DNA of 31,902 nt from a virus. The notes under the pieces were generated by a model. The model made no database searches and was not told the DNA's origin. It saw only the letters and a list, made by a program, of their open reading frames with translations. This document shows, in pieces, positions 25,046-31,902 of this stretch (within the stretch, counting starts at the first letter, position 1; each line of letters opens with the position of its first letter). A program made the translations under genes and the position numbers. Location of the stretch: IMG/VR virus record IMGVR_UViG_3300008627_000034, positions 1 through 31,902 of that record; one strand, 5' to 3'.

Positions 25046-25058
25046 ATTAAATATAACT
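25046..25058 (-). promoter_or_regulatory. Candidate promoter element (TTATATTTAAT)
   Basis: Minus strand reads TAGTTATATTTAATATT about 43 nt before the gp26-like ATG. It departs from the recurring ATATTTAT core at one base. The 69-bp gap 25010-25078 holds nothing else I can support. Confidence 0.28.
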
Positions 25059-25078
25059 AACTTTATACTAATTAAAAT

Positions 25079-25234
25079 TTATTTTTTTGAGGGTGCAAAT
25101 TTCTCTTTAATTGGTTTAAGTAACATATCAAATAAGATATCATCATATTTAGTAGGCGTCATTTTTACGATTTTTTCCAAAGCGTAAATAACTACTAAAC
25201 AATATTCCCAATTAGCTGCTATCCATTCACTCAT
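25079..25234 (-). CDS. Small hydrophobic hypothetical protein, 51 aa
   Basis: The ATG at 25234 is preceded by ACGGAGAATAAT, a good ribosome site. The product reads MSEWIAANWEYCLVVIYALE then KIVKMTPTKYDDILFDMLLK and a Lys-rich end to PSKK. The segment WIAANWEYCLVVIYALEKIV is aromatic and hydrophobic and could be one membrane or amphipathic helix; the following basic tail resembles small phage membrane proteins and some holins. It lies between tail tube and gp26-like genes, so an assembly role is as likely as lysis. No family is assigned. Confidence 0.6.
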   Translation of the reverse strand: MSEWIAANWEYCLVVIYALEKIVKMTPTKYDDILFDMLLKPIKEKFAPSKK

Positions 25235-25258
25235 TATTATTCTCCGTTTTCGTTTTCG

Positions 25259-25750
25259 TTAGAATTGTAAAATTGCGTAATCATAACGCAATGTTAGTTC
25301 GATGTCTGCTGGATCTGTTCCATTTGCATAATCTAAGTCATTAAAGTTTGCGTCCTGAATAAATGTTCCCTTTAATGTCCATTCTTCAACGACATCCCCA
25401 ACAGGGCCTAACAAATTAAAAGTTATATCTTTTTTATAAAAATCTGTATAACCATCACGACCTGTTACTGACTCGTGTGATAATCTAACCCATTCCATCA
25501 CAGACTGTGCCGCAGATGGTACTATTGGGTCATATAAAGTAATAGCCAAAGGTTGCCATTCACCTTTACCCTTCACATACCGTTTTACATTTATATGGTC
25601 AAGTACAATTTCCTCAAAAGTAATCTGAGGTCTCGCGCCTGTTTTAACAAGATACGCGGGAATACCCTCTATGTACATAATAAACCGATTTTTCGTTTTC
25701 GGTTCAAACGGGGTAAACATTATTTCATTAGCATCGATTAACTCGGGCAT
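25259..25750 (-). CDS. gp19: Tail tube protein, T4 gp19-like
   Basis: Major tube subunit that stacks inside the contractile sheath. The 163-aa length equals T4 gp19. Family patterns: KNRFIMYIEGIPAYLVKTGA followed by RPQITFEEI, WQPLAITLYDPIVPSAAQSV, MEWVRLSHE, GYTDFYKKDITFNLLGPVGD, EEWTLKGTFI and the terminal LTLRYDYAILQF. All are beta-strand segments of the tube fold. A TTTTAGGAGATAAAAG site precedes the ATG and an ATATTTAT element lies 42 nt upstream, while a terminator separates it from the sheath gene. It thus seems to have its own strong transcription unit, as expected for an abundant virion protein. Confidence 0.9.
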   Translation of the reverse strand: MPELIDANEIMFTPFEPKTKNRFIMYIEGIPAYLVKTGARPQITFEEIVLDHINVKRYVKGKGEWQPLAITLYDPIVPSAAQSVMEWVRLSHESVTGRDGYTDFYKKDITFNLLGPVGDVVEEWTLKGTFIQDANFNDLDYANGTDPADIELTLRYDYAILQF

Positions 25751-25784
25751 CTTTTATCTCCTAAAAGTCAAAATATCGTATTTC

Positions 25785-25799
25785 ATATATAAATATAAA
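25785..25799 (-). promoter_or_regulatory. Candidate promoter element (TTTATATTTATATAT) upstream of the tail tube
   Basis: The minus strand carries CTTTATATTTATATATG about 42 nt before the tube ATG, downstream of the sheath terminator. The same 11-base ATATAAATATA (plus strand) recurs exactly at 28425-28435 before the sheath gene. The remaining part of gap 25751-25928 is AT-rich without ORF. Confidence 0.4.
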
Positions 25800-25870
25800 G
25801 AAGGGAGAAAAATGTAAAAAAATCACCATACTCTTTACACTAATATTTGAAGTTTTTTTGAAGTTTTTAT

Positions 25871-25900
25871 AAAAACAAAAAACCCCAGTAAAAACTGGGG
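25871..25900 (-). terminator. Intrinsic terminator after the tail sheath gene
   Basis: In the minus-strand RNA, CCCCAGT (25900-25894) pairs with ACTGGGG (25889-25883) around a four-base loop, a perfect 7-bp GC-rich stem in an AT-rich background, followed by TTTTTTGTTTTT. It starts 29 bp beyond the sheath stop. On the plus strand only CCTTTT follows, so it works mainly in the gene direction. Confidence 0.9.
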
Positions 25901-25928
25901 CCTTTTGACTCATATTTGAGGTATTTTA

Positions 25929-28361
25929 TTACTCTGGAAACGCTGCTCCAGTTGGTAACACTACAAAGTCCAATACTATAAACTCTGCGGTTCTTGTAGG
26001 TTGAATAAATATCTGTCCTACAAGACGATTTCTATCAATCACATCAGGTGTATTAACTGAATCATCCATAACAACTCTAAACGCGTTCAACCCACTATTA
26101 GCTTGTACGGTTTCAAGATATGGATTAACTGTATTTAAGAAACGATTTCTTGTTGCAGTTGTATTCTGTTCAAACACCAAGAATCGAGAAGTAGACGCGA
26201 TGAATTTCTTCAAATTAATCAACAATCTACGAACATTAATCCTATCAAGTGCTGATGGTTTAGACTGAAGTGTTTTCTGTCCAAATACCGTTACACCTTG
26301 ACCTGGGAATGTTGCGATTGGATTAACTCTATCTTCATACAATCTATCTCTTTCTGCATGTGTTAATCTTGTTTTTGCTTCTACTACTGAAGTTAAACCA
26401 CCACGATTCAAACCTGCTGGTGCGAACCATTCTTGTCCAACTCTATCATTAAATGCAAATACTCCACCTAATACTACTGAAGGTGGCACCCACATTGGTC
26501 TATTAGTAGATGAATCTATAATTTTCACCCAAGGATAATAAACACCCGCGTAATTTGTATCTAATGAATTTATACCATTTACTGCATTCGCGATGGAATC
26601 TGACCATGCAAATCCGTCCATGATATAAAAAGTATCTGCTCGAGCTTCTGTTTTAGTTATTGCGTGATTCGTTACTGCATTATGCATATTTGAACCAGCT
26701 GAACTATGACAGACTCCAGGAATTACAAGTAAATTGATATCAAATTCATCTGGATTACTTACTGCGTTAATAGCTCGTTTAAAAGCTTTTGAACCAGTTG
26801 CGTTGGATGTACCACAATCAAATCCTTGTGTATTTGTTGAGCTAATATCATTTCCAGTAGCTGCTGTTGTTCGTGGATCTCCACCATCAAATCCCCATTG
26901 GAAAGGTATTGCAAACTTACGTTGTGCAATATCTGATAAAGCTAATGTTACAAATTCACTATTATCTGAAAATGTATCAACATTTAAAGCTGTTCCTGTA
27001 TTCGCGTGTCCATAAACATTGTTTAATGAAAACACTACATTATCTCCATTACCAGAACTTGCCCATAATGGTGATAAATAAGCTTGTGAATCTTTTCTAT
27101 CAAAATCAAATCCATAAAACACATTAGAATCATAATCACCAAGACTATTAACCTGCTGTGTTACAATGGAAGCTGTTGGTATATTGTTACCTGGAACTGG
27201 ATTATTTACTTTCTTATATCCATAAGGTACTACAGTAACAGGATGCTTTTCTAAATTAGCATAATCACCTACACGAATGTAAGATGAATTATTTGGATAA
27301 TCACCATGATAGGTCAATTTACCATTTGCATCAATTACTACGTGTCTATCACCTATTCTCTTTGCAAAATAATTAGATGACGCTAAATCAAAATTACAAT
27401 TATCAAATTGTTCTAAAAGTTGATTGTTATCTGCATTACCAGGATTATGTCTCCTAACTTGTACACTAAATTCACCATAATCACTACCTGCGATTGAACC
27501 CGCTGCTTTAATATTCAAAATACAGACTTTTGTTTTTGTATTTGCTCCTGTACCATGACTTAGTGTATAGAAACGGAAAAGTTCCTTTTCTGCACTTGTA
27601 GCTGTAGCTCCTTGGTCTATAATATAAGGTGTACGAGCTGTTGAGTAATCTGCATTACCACCCCAACTTGCCGCTACACCAACACTATTGAATTGTGAAG
27701 TATAAGCTGCGTTTGAACCACCTTGAAAATCTAATCCAGCAGATGAAGATGCACTTCCAGTTACAGTTAATATTCCCCAGTTACCTGAGACTGCGTGTGC
27801 AGTATTTTTAAACTGTTTATATAGATAAACATAATCTGTTGAACTTTCGGGGTCACTTGAAATTACCTTATCAAGATAAAGAGCGGATCCTGTATCCAAA
27901 GAAGCTGAAATAGACTGTAAAAGTCCATTAGAGCCACTAACTCTAATGCAAAATGAACTACTCGCATTAGCCCATCCTACTGCTGTACCAGATATATCTG
28001 ATGTTTTTCCTAACGATGTATTACTAAGAGTAAAAAGTGTTCTAAATCCATGTGTACTACCTGAAGATTGTATATGAACTGAATCAGCTGTGTAGCCTCC
28101 AGTATTCATTACTCTAACGATAGTACAAGTTGAAGCAGAACCAAGATACTCTTGGACAGCGTAAGGAAGATAATAATTTTTCGTTAATCCACCAAATTTT
28201 TCTTCAAATTCTTGAAAATTTTGAACAACGGTTGGTACAAATGCTGGGCCCTCTTGGGTAGCACCTATCATACCTGCACCGATGTTAGAAATTCCTTGGG
28301 GGAGAAACGAAAGATCGGTTTCCTGGGTAAAAACTCCAGGACTTACTATTCTTTCGGCCAT
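25929..28361 (-). CDS. gp18: Tail sheath protein, T4 gp18-like
   Basis: Contractile sheath subunit. The N-terminus (IVSPGVFTQETDLSFLPQGI, GMIGATQEGPAF, QEFEEKFGGLTK, PYAVQEYLG) and the C-terminal domain (RLYEDRVNPIATFPGQGVTV, FGQKTLQSKPSALDRINVRR, FIASTSRFLVFEQNT, NRLVGQIFIQPTRTAEFIVL) are typical of the family. The middle (about 100-450) is Ser/Asn/Gly-rich and makes the variable outer domains, so the protein is longer (810 aa) than T4 gp18 (659 aa). A strong TTAGGAGAAATTTAATG site, an upstream ATATTTAT element and a downstream terminator mark it as a separately expressed abundant protein. Confidence 0.93.
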   Translation of the reverse strand: MAERIVSPGVFTQETDLSFLPQGISNIGAGMIGATQEGPAFVPTVVQNFQEFEEKFGGLTKNYYLPYAVQEYLGSASTCTIVRVMNTGGYTADSVHIQSSGSTHGFRTLFTLSNTSLGKTSDISGTAVGWANASSSFCIRVSGSNGLLQSISASLDTGSALYLDKVISSDPESSTDYVYLYKQFKNTAHAVSGNWGILTVTGSASSSAGLDFQGGSNAAYTSQFNSVGVAASWGGNADYSTARTPYIIDQGATATSAEKELFRFYTLSHGTGANTKTKVCILNIKAAGSIAGSDYGEFSVQVRRHNPGNADNNQLLEQFDNCNFDLASSNYFAKRIGDRHVVIDANGKLTYHGDYPNNSSYIRVGDYANLEKHPVTVVPYGYKKVNNPVPGNNIPTASIVTQQVNSLGDYDSNVFYGFDFDRKDSQAYLSPLWASSGNGDNVVFSLNNVYGHANTGTALNVDTFSDNSEFVTLALSDIAQRKFAIPFQWGFDGGDPRTTAATGNDISSTNTQGFDCGTSNATGSKAFKRAINAVSNPDEFDINLLVIPGVCHSSAGSNMHNAVTNHAITKTEARADTFYIMDGFAWSDSIANAVNGINSLDTNYAGVYYPWVKIIDSSTNRPMWVPPSVVLGGVFAFNDRVGQEWFAPAGLNRGGLTSVVEAKTRLTHAERDRLYEDRVNPIATFPGQGVTVFGQKTLQSKPSALDRINVRRLLINLKKFIASTSRFLVFEQNTTATRNRFLNTVNPYLETVQANSGLNAFRVVMDDSVNTPDVIDRNRLVGQIFIQPTRTAEFIVLDFVVLPTGAAFPE

Positions 28362-28424
28362 TAAATTTCTCCTAATCGATTATTAATATATTGTATGTAT
28401 ACAAAACACACCAAAATTGGTTAT

Positions 28425-28435
28425 ATATAAATATA
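28425..28435 (-). promoter_or_regulatory. Candidate promoter element (TATATTTATAT) upstream of the tail sheath
   Basis: Minus strand TTTTATATTTATATATAACC, about 69 nt before the sheath ATG in the 92-bp gap 28362-28453. It is identical over eleven bases to the element before the tail tube. Also in the gap are TA-rich steps (TATTAATATATTGTATGTATAC, plus strand in part) that I do not assign. Confidence 0.4.
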
Positions 28436-28453
28436 AAACAAAAAGTTGTAAAG

Positions 28454-28732
28454 TTAGTCTGAAGGTGTAAAAACACCAGTATTTACATCTAAATTACCAT
28501 TTCCATACTTTTCTGTAAGTCTTTGAACCATTTCGTTCTCAGTTGTACGAAGTTCTTGATGTTCTTGTATAAGACCTTCCTTTTTTTCTTTTAATTCCTC
28601 TAAAGCTGTATCAAGTTGTTCTACTTGTAAAGCTGTTTGACCCATACGTAAAATTACATCAGTATATTTTCCTTGTAGGTCTTTTACTTCATCAAGTTCT
28701 GATTGCTCTAAAGTGACTTCTTTATTCGGCAT
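28454..28732 (-). CDS. Small coiled-coil protein, 92 aa
   Basis: Unrecognised. The heptad-like pattern QSELDEVKDLQGKYTDVILR, QVEQLDTALEELKEKKEGLI and QEHQELRTTENEMVQRLTEK makes one long acidic coiled coil across about residues 8-72, followed by a short loop YGNGNLDVNTGVFTPSD. An AAGGAGTTATAAATATG site precedes it. Similar short coiled-coil proteins occur near tail fibres in marine T4-like phages, where some may act as trimerising or chaperone factors; here it sits between fibre and sheath. It has no Cys and no membrane span. Confidence 0.7.
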   Translation of the reverse strand: MPNKEVTLEQSELDEVKDLQGKYTDVILRMGQTALQVEQLDTALEELKEKKEGLIQEHQELRTTENEMVQRLTEKYGNGNLDVNTGVFTPSD

Positions 28733-28758
28733 ATTTATAACTCCTTAATGTTATTTTC

Positions 28759-28772
28759 AATAAATAAATATC
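28759..28772 (-). promoter_or_regulatory. Candidate promoter element (AGATATTTATTTATT)
   Basis: Minus strand CAGATATTTATTTATTGAAA about 35 nt before the ATG of the 92-aa gene, in the 59-bp gap after the tail-fibre gene. It shares the ATATTTAT core of the other gaps. Confidence 0.33.
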
Positions 28773-28791
28773 TGTTAAATTTTGAAAAACT

Positions 28792-31700
28792 CTAATTTTT
28801 TACCTTTTTTAAATCATCAATTTCTGATTTAAGTTCTTTGATAGATTCTATCAAAATTGGTACTAATTTATTATAGTCTACAGATTTAAATGTTTCTCTA
28901 CCGTGTAATCCATCATGTTCTTTCACAATTTCAGGAATAACTGCTTCAACTTCTTGTGCTAAAACACCAACATCGTGTCCCATATCTTTTCGTTTCCAAT
29001 CATATTCTACACCACGAAGTTTCACAATTTCATTTAAACCATATTTCATATCTGTAATGTTCTCTTTAAGATTTGCATCAGATGCTACAGTTGATGAGAA
29101 CGCTACAATATCAGCATCAGCGTGGAATGTACCACCAGCCGCCATTCTAAATTCTTCTACACCATTCTGATAGTAACTAATTTGTCCATTAGATCCAGTA
29201 GCAAAACATATATTATCACTTGCGTCATATCCAACTTTCAAAGCGTTATTATATACTGAAGTAATAGCTGTCTGTGCTGGTGTAATACTTAATGTACTTC
29301 CAGCTCCACCACTAATACCAGTTCCTTGTGTTGCTAACCTTAAATTTTCACCATTTGCTTCTATACCAGTATCTGCGATATCACTTGCATCAAAATCAAG
29401 TGTAACAGAACCACCAAGTGTTACAGAACCACCTGTTTTTAATCCATCACCAGCTGTGATAGTTACAGCATCTTCTGCAAGTTTTGCAATTGGAATTTCA
29501 TCATTATCAATTTGTGCTACGATATTAGCTGCTGTTGCATCATCAACATCTGCACCACTTATTGTTCCACCATTAATAGCATTACCACTTATTTGGTCGG
29601 CTGCTACGGTAAATGTACCACCACTAACATCTAAAGTTTTACCTGAACCAACTGTTATATCTGAAGTTGCTATTGTTGCTCCATCAATTGTACCACCATT
29701 TATATCTGCTGTAGTAACAGTTCCTAAATTAGCGACTGTATTTCCTGCGTTAGTCCAATTACCCACTATACTATCCAAATCAAGTGTAGCTGTAGAAGTT
29801 CTACCAAACGAACCTGTAGATACTGAAGAACCTGATATTGCCATCGTTGCAGTTATTTGAGATATATCAACAGCACCTGCTTCAAATGTTATCACATCAT
29901 CAGCTGAAGCTCTTATTGACGTATCATCATCGGCGTCTAAGTCAATCCTACCAGTACCACCTATACTAATACTTCCCTGTCCATTTAAATCTATATCATC
30001 TACCCATAGTTTATTCCAAGCTTTACCAGAAGCACCCAAATCATCAGCACTATCTGTATTTGGAATTAAATTACCATCTACATCAACTTCACCACCACCT
30101 GGGTCTAATACAATATCCGCTGCAGCTATTACTTGTAAATTAGTCGAAACATCAATATAATCATTAGCACTATCTATTTCTAATCTTTCAACTCGTGTAT
30201 TTCCACCTTCAATACTTATTAAGTCTCCAGTCTGAGTTATTGTTGCATCACCATTATCAAAATTTATCACGCCACCTTCAGCTAAGAACAAATCACTCCA
30301 TTGTAAGGATGTTGTACCAAGTGCCGCACCATTACTTGCAAATGGTGAAACTGTCGAAACAAATCTCGCTCCATTAGCTATAAACTCTGCACTTGATGAG
30401 ATTGCTGTTTCAGAATGGTCATATCGTAAATGAGCCACACTACCACTCACACCAAAGTCTAATCCAGCTTGATCCATTGTAGCGGAAGTCGTTGAACCAC
30501 TACCTACCGTTATGGTATGGTCTTCAACTTGTAAACTACCTACTCGTGCTTCAATTCTATCACCTTGAACAACCAAGTTTCCTGGAATAGTCACATCATT
30601 ACCACTAAAAGTAACTCCCTCAACTAAAGTATCACCACCACTTGCTGCTACAGTCATATTACCACTATCTCCAGTAATATTTCCAGTAATCGTTATAGCT
30701 CCGTCTACATCTAAATCACCACCAGCCAATGTCAATTTATTAGAACTATGTGTTAAAGTTAAATCTCCATTATTAAAATTAACTACACCACCACTTGCTA
30801 AGAATAAATCACTCCACATCTTAGAAGTAGTTCCAAGTGCCGCTGCATCAGAATTAAGAGGTGATAACGTTGTATCTACTCCACCTGGTACAGTTAATAC
30901 TGCGATTGAACCTGTAGCTATAGATGAACCAGAGATGGCCATTGTTGATGTCATTTCTGCAACATCAACTGCTCCCGCTTCAAAAGTTATCACATCATCC
31001 GCTGAAGCCCTAACTGAAGTATCATCGTCAGCATCTAAATCTATTCTTCCTGTTCCACCTATTGAAATACTACCTTGTCCATTTAAATCTATATCATCTA
31101 CCCACAATTTCTTCCAAGCAGTTCCACTAACTCCTAAATCATCTGCACTATCTGAACCAGGTTTAACATTATTTCCACCTGGGTCTAATACTATGTCTGC
31201 AGCTGCTACTATTTTTAAATCTGTATCTACATCTAAATAATCCGATGCACTATCTACTTCTAATTTATCTACTCTTGTACTTCCACCATCTATATCAAGT
31301 AAATTACCTGAATGTGTTAATGTTACATCACCGTTGTTAAAATTAATTACGGCTCCACTTGCTAAGAATAAATCACTAAACATCTTTGAAGTACTACCAA
31401 TTTGAGCTCCATCTGAAGCTATTGGTAAAATATGTGTAGAAGTATTTACTCCATGAGATGTAAGAGCTCCACTTGCACTTATATGAGTTGAAGCGGTTAC
31501 TCCACCATTTAATTGTACTCCTGCACCACCAGTTAATCCAATACCTGCGGTAGCATCCATTGTAATTCCACCTGTACCAGCATTTATATCTACTAATATA
31601 GCATTAAGTTCAACTTCTGTACGATTCGCTGTATCACCACCTACACTAACTTTCTGTCCAACAGCATCTCCACCTATAGTAATTGCTGCTGCTGAAGAAT

Positions 31701-31902
31701 CTATTGTAACTGCACCACCAGCATCTATATCTACTGTACTTGAAGGTGTTAATGAGAATGTAGTCATTCCTGTTTCAGATAATGCTCCACTTCCATTAAA
31801 ACTCCATACTGCGGTATCATCACCATAAGTAGAAGTTGAAGCTCCTGCTATGGCTACCGTAGTACCAGCTAAAATATCTATGGCACCTGCACCATCTACA
31901 TC
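28792..31902 (-). CDS. Tail fibre/spike with C-terminal S74 intramolecular chaperone, 5' end outside window
   Basis: Host-recognition fibre. The frame is open from 31902 to the stop at 28792 (1036 codons visible); the ATG at 31767 is internal because the same frame continues upstream with WSFNGSGALSETG without a stop. Most of the protein is made of Asp/Gly/Thr-rich beta repeats (GSISIGGTGRIDLDADDDTS, VITFEAGAVD, ADIVLDPGG), as in trimeric beta-helix fibres. The C-terminal ~110 residues form a Peptidase_S74 domain: SSTVASDANLKENITDMKYG (Ser and Lys of the self-cleaving dyad), EYDWKRKD, DVGVLAQEVEAVIPEIV, YNKLVPILIESIKELKSEID. In the family this domain trimerises the fibre and then cuts itself off. 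The two long internal repeats invite recombination. Confidence 0.9.
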   Translation of the reverse strand, partial: DVDGAGAIDILAGTTVAIAGASTSTYGDDTAVWSFNGSGALSETGMTTFSLTPSSTVDIDAGGAVTIDSSAAAITIGGDAVGQKVSVGGDTANRTEVELNAILVDINAGTGGITMDATAGIGLTGGAGVQLNGGVTASTHISASGALTSHGVNTSTHILPIASDGAQIGSTSKMFSDLFLASGAVINFNNGDVTLTHSGNLLDIDGGSTRVDKLEVDSASDYLDVDTDLKIVAAADIVLDPGGNNVKPGSDSADDLGVSGTAWKKLWVDDIDLNGQGSISIGGTGRIDLDADDDTSVRASADDVITFEAGAVDVAEMTSTMAISGSSIATGSIAVLTVPGGVDTTLSPLNSDAAALGTTSKMWSDLFLASGGVVNFNNGDLTLTHSSNKLTLAGGDLDVDGAITITGNITGDSGNMTVAASGGDTLVEGVTFSGNDVTIPGNLVVQGDRIEARVGSLQVEDHTITVGSGSTTSATMDQAGLDFGVSGSVAHLRYDHSETAISSSAEFIANGARFVSTVSPFASNGAALGTTSLQWSDLFLAEGGVINFDNGDATITQTGDLISIEGGNTRVERLEIDSANDYIDVSTNLQVIAAADIVLDPGGGEVDVDGNLIPNTDSADDLGASGKAWNKLWVDDIDLNGQGSISIGGTGRIDLDADDDTSIRASADDVITFEAGAVDISQITATMAISGSSVSTGSFGRTSTATLDLDSIVGNWTNAGNTVANLGTVTTADINGGTIDGATIATSDITVGSGKTLDVSGGTFTVAADQISGNAINGGTISGADVDDATAANIVAQIDNDEIPIAKLAEDAVTITAGDGLKTGGSVTLGGSVTLDFDASDIADTGIEANGENLRLATQGTGISGGAGSTLSITPAQTAITSVYNNALKVGYDASDNICFATGSNGQISYYQNGVEEFRMAAGGTFHADADIVAFSSTVASDANLKENITDMKYGLNEIVKLRGVEYDWKRKDMGHDVGVLAQEVEAVIPEIVKEHDGLHGRETFKSVDYNKLVPILIESIKELKSEIDDLKKVKN
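29812..30300 (-). repeat. Long imperfect repeat copy 2 in the tail fibre
   Basis: Encodes the block from FLAEGGVINFDNGDATITQT through NTRVERLEIDSANDYIDVST, ADIVLDPGG, SADDLGASGKAWNKLWVDDI, GSISIGGTGRIDLDADDDTS, ITFEAGAVD to MAISGSS. It parallels the block at 30905-31385 in the same order, with a near-identical GTGRIDLDADDDTS segment. A shorter third copy of the first part lies at about 30722-30818. Boundaries are approximate. Confidence 0.75.
30905..31385 (-). repeat. Long imperfect repeat copy 1 in the tail fibre
   Basis: Encodes FLASGAVINFNNGDVTLTHS, STRVDKLEVDSASDYLDVDT, ADIVLDPGG, SADDLGVSGTAWKKLWVDDI, GSISIGGTGRIDLDADDDTS, VITFEAGAVD, MAISGSS, the same order as 29812-30300. Synonymous differences show that it is an old tandem-type duplication within the gene, not a recent one. 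Boundaries are approximate. Confidence 0.75.

Noticed and set aside
29450-31380. Regular repeats as a possible CRISPR array
   Set aside because: The repeats are long, imperfect, in one coding frame and encode fibre beta-repeats; no short identical repeats with unique spacers.
31767-31902. ATG at 31767 as the start of the tail fibre
   Set aside because: The same frame continues upstream without stop to the window edge with fibre-like composition and no ribosome site is near 31767.

Overview
This window is a gene-dense, visibly AT-rich stretch of a contractile-tailed (T4-like, myovirus-type) phage genome. Every gene I accept is on the minus strand, so transcription runs from high to low coordinates. 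The T4-like assignment rests on a UvsX/RecA recombinase, a gp32-like ssDNA-binding protein, a gp41/DnaB-like helicase, a T4 RNase H/FEN-like nuclease, a tail sheath, a tail tube, and gp26-like and gp53-like baseplate proteins. Several genes have strong AGGAG Shine-Dalgarno sites, so the host probably uses canonical SD initiation. The host cannot be named from the sequence. The AT-richness and the cobalamin-dependent reductase would fit an aquatic bacterium, but that is inference.

Layout in transcription order. (1) 31902-16049, tail module: a tail fibre or spike with a C-terminal S74-type chaperone (5' end outside the window), a 92-aa coiled-coil protein, sheath, an intrinsic terminator, tube, a 51-aa protein, a gp26-like protein followed by a start-less ORF that looks like a frameshift extension, a 79-aa protein, a tape-measure-like protein, a tube-associated baseplate protein, a gp53-like wedge protein and a 1292-aa baseplate hub-like protein. 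(2) 16044-14256: a 61-aa protein, a 40-codon remnant of one thyX, a GIY-YIG homing endonuclease and a complete, divergent thyX. (3) 14266-8485, an overlapping run of genes: thyX, nagB, a PIG-L/LmbE deacetylase, a short family-A DNA polymerase-like protein, a 685-aa acidic protein, a 136-aa protein and a GH6-type beta-glucanase-like protein. (4) 8366-1, replication and nucleotide metabolism: ssDNA-binding protein, UvsX, 5'-nuclease, a 59-aa basic protein overlapping a Mom-like DNA-modification gene, a 30-codon ORF, the helicase, a 48-aa basic protein, and a class II ribonucleotide reductase interrupted by an HNH intein at its catalytic cysteine (3' end outside the window).

The replication genes supply strand opening, ssDNA coating, recombination and primer removal. 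NrdJ and ThyX supply dNTPs, and the Mom-like protein may protect the DNA. The unusual cargo is the GH6 enzyme together with the NagB and PIG-L pair, which points to carbohydrate or amino-sugar chemistry. Selfish elements sit in two nucleotide-synthesis genes. No stretch longer than 300 bases lacks a gene. The largest gaps are 25751-25928 (terminator plus a candidate promoter) and 8367-8484 (candidate promoter). I saw no tRNA or CRISPR array.
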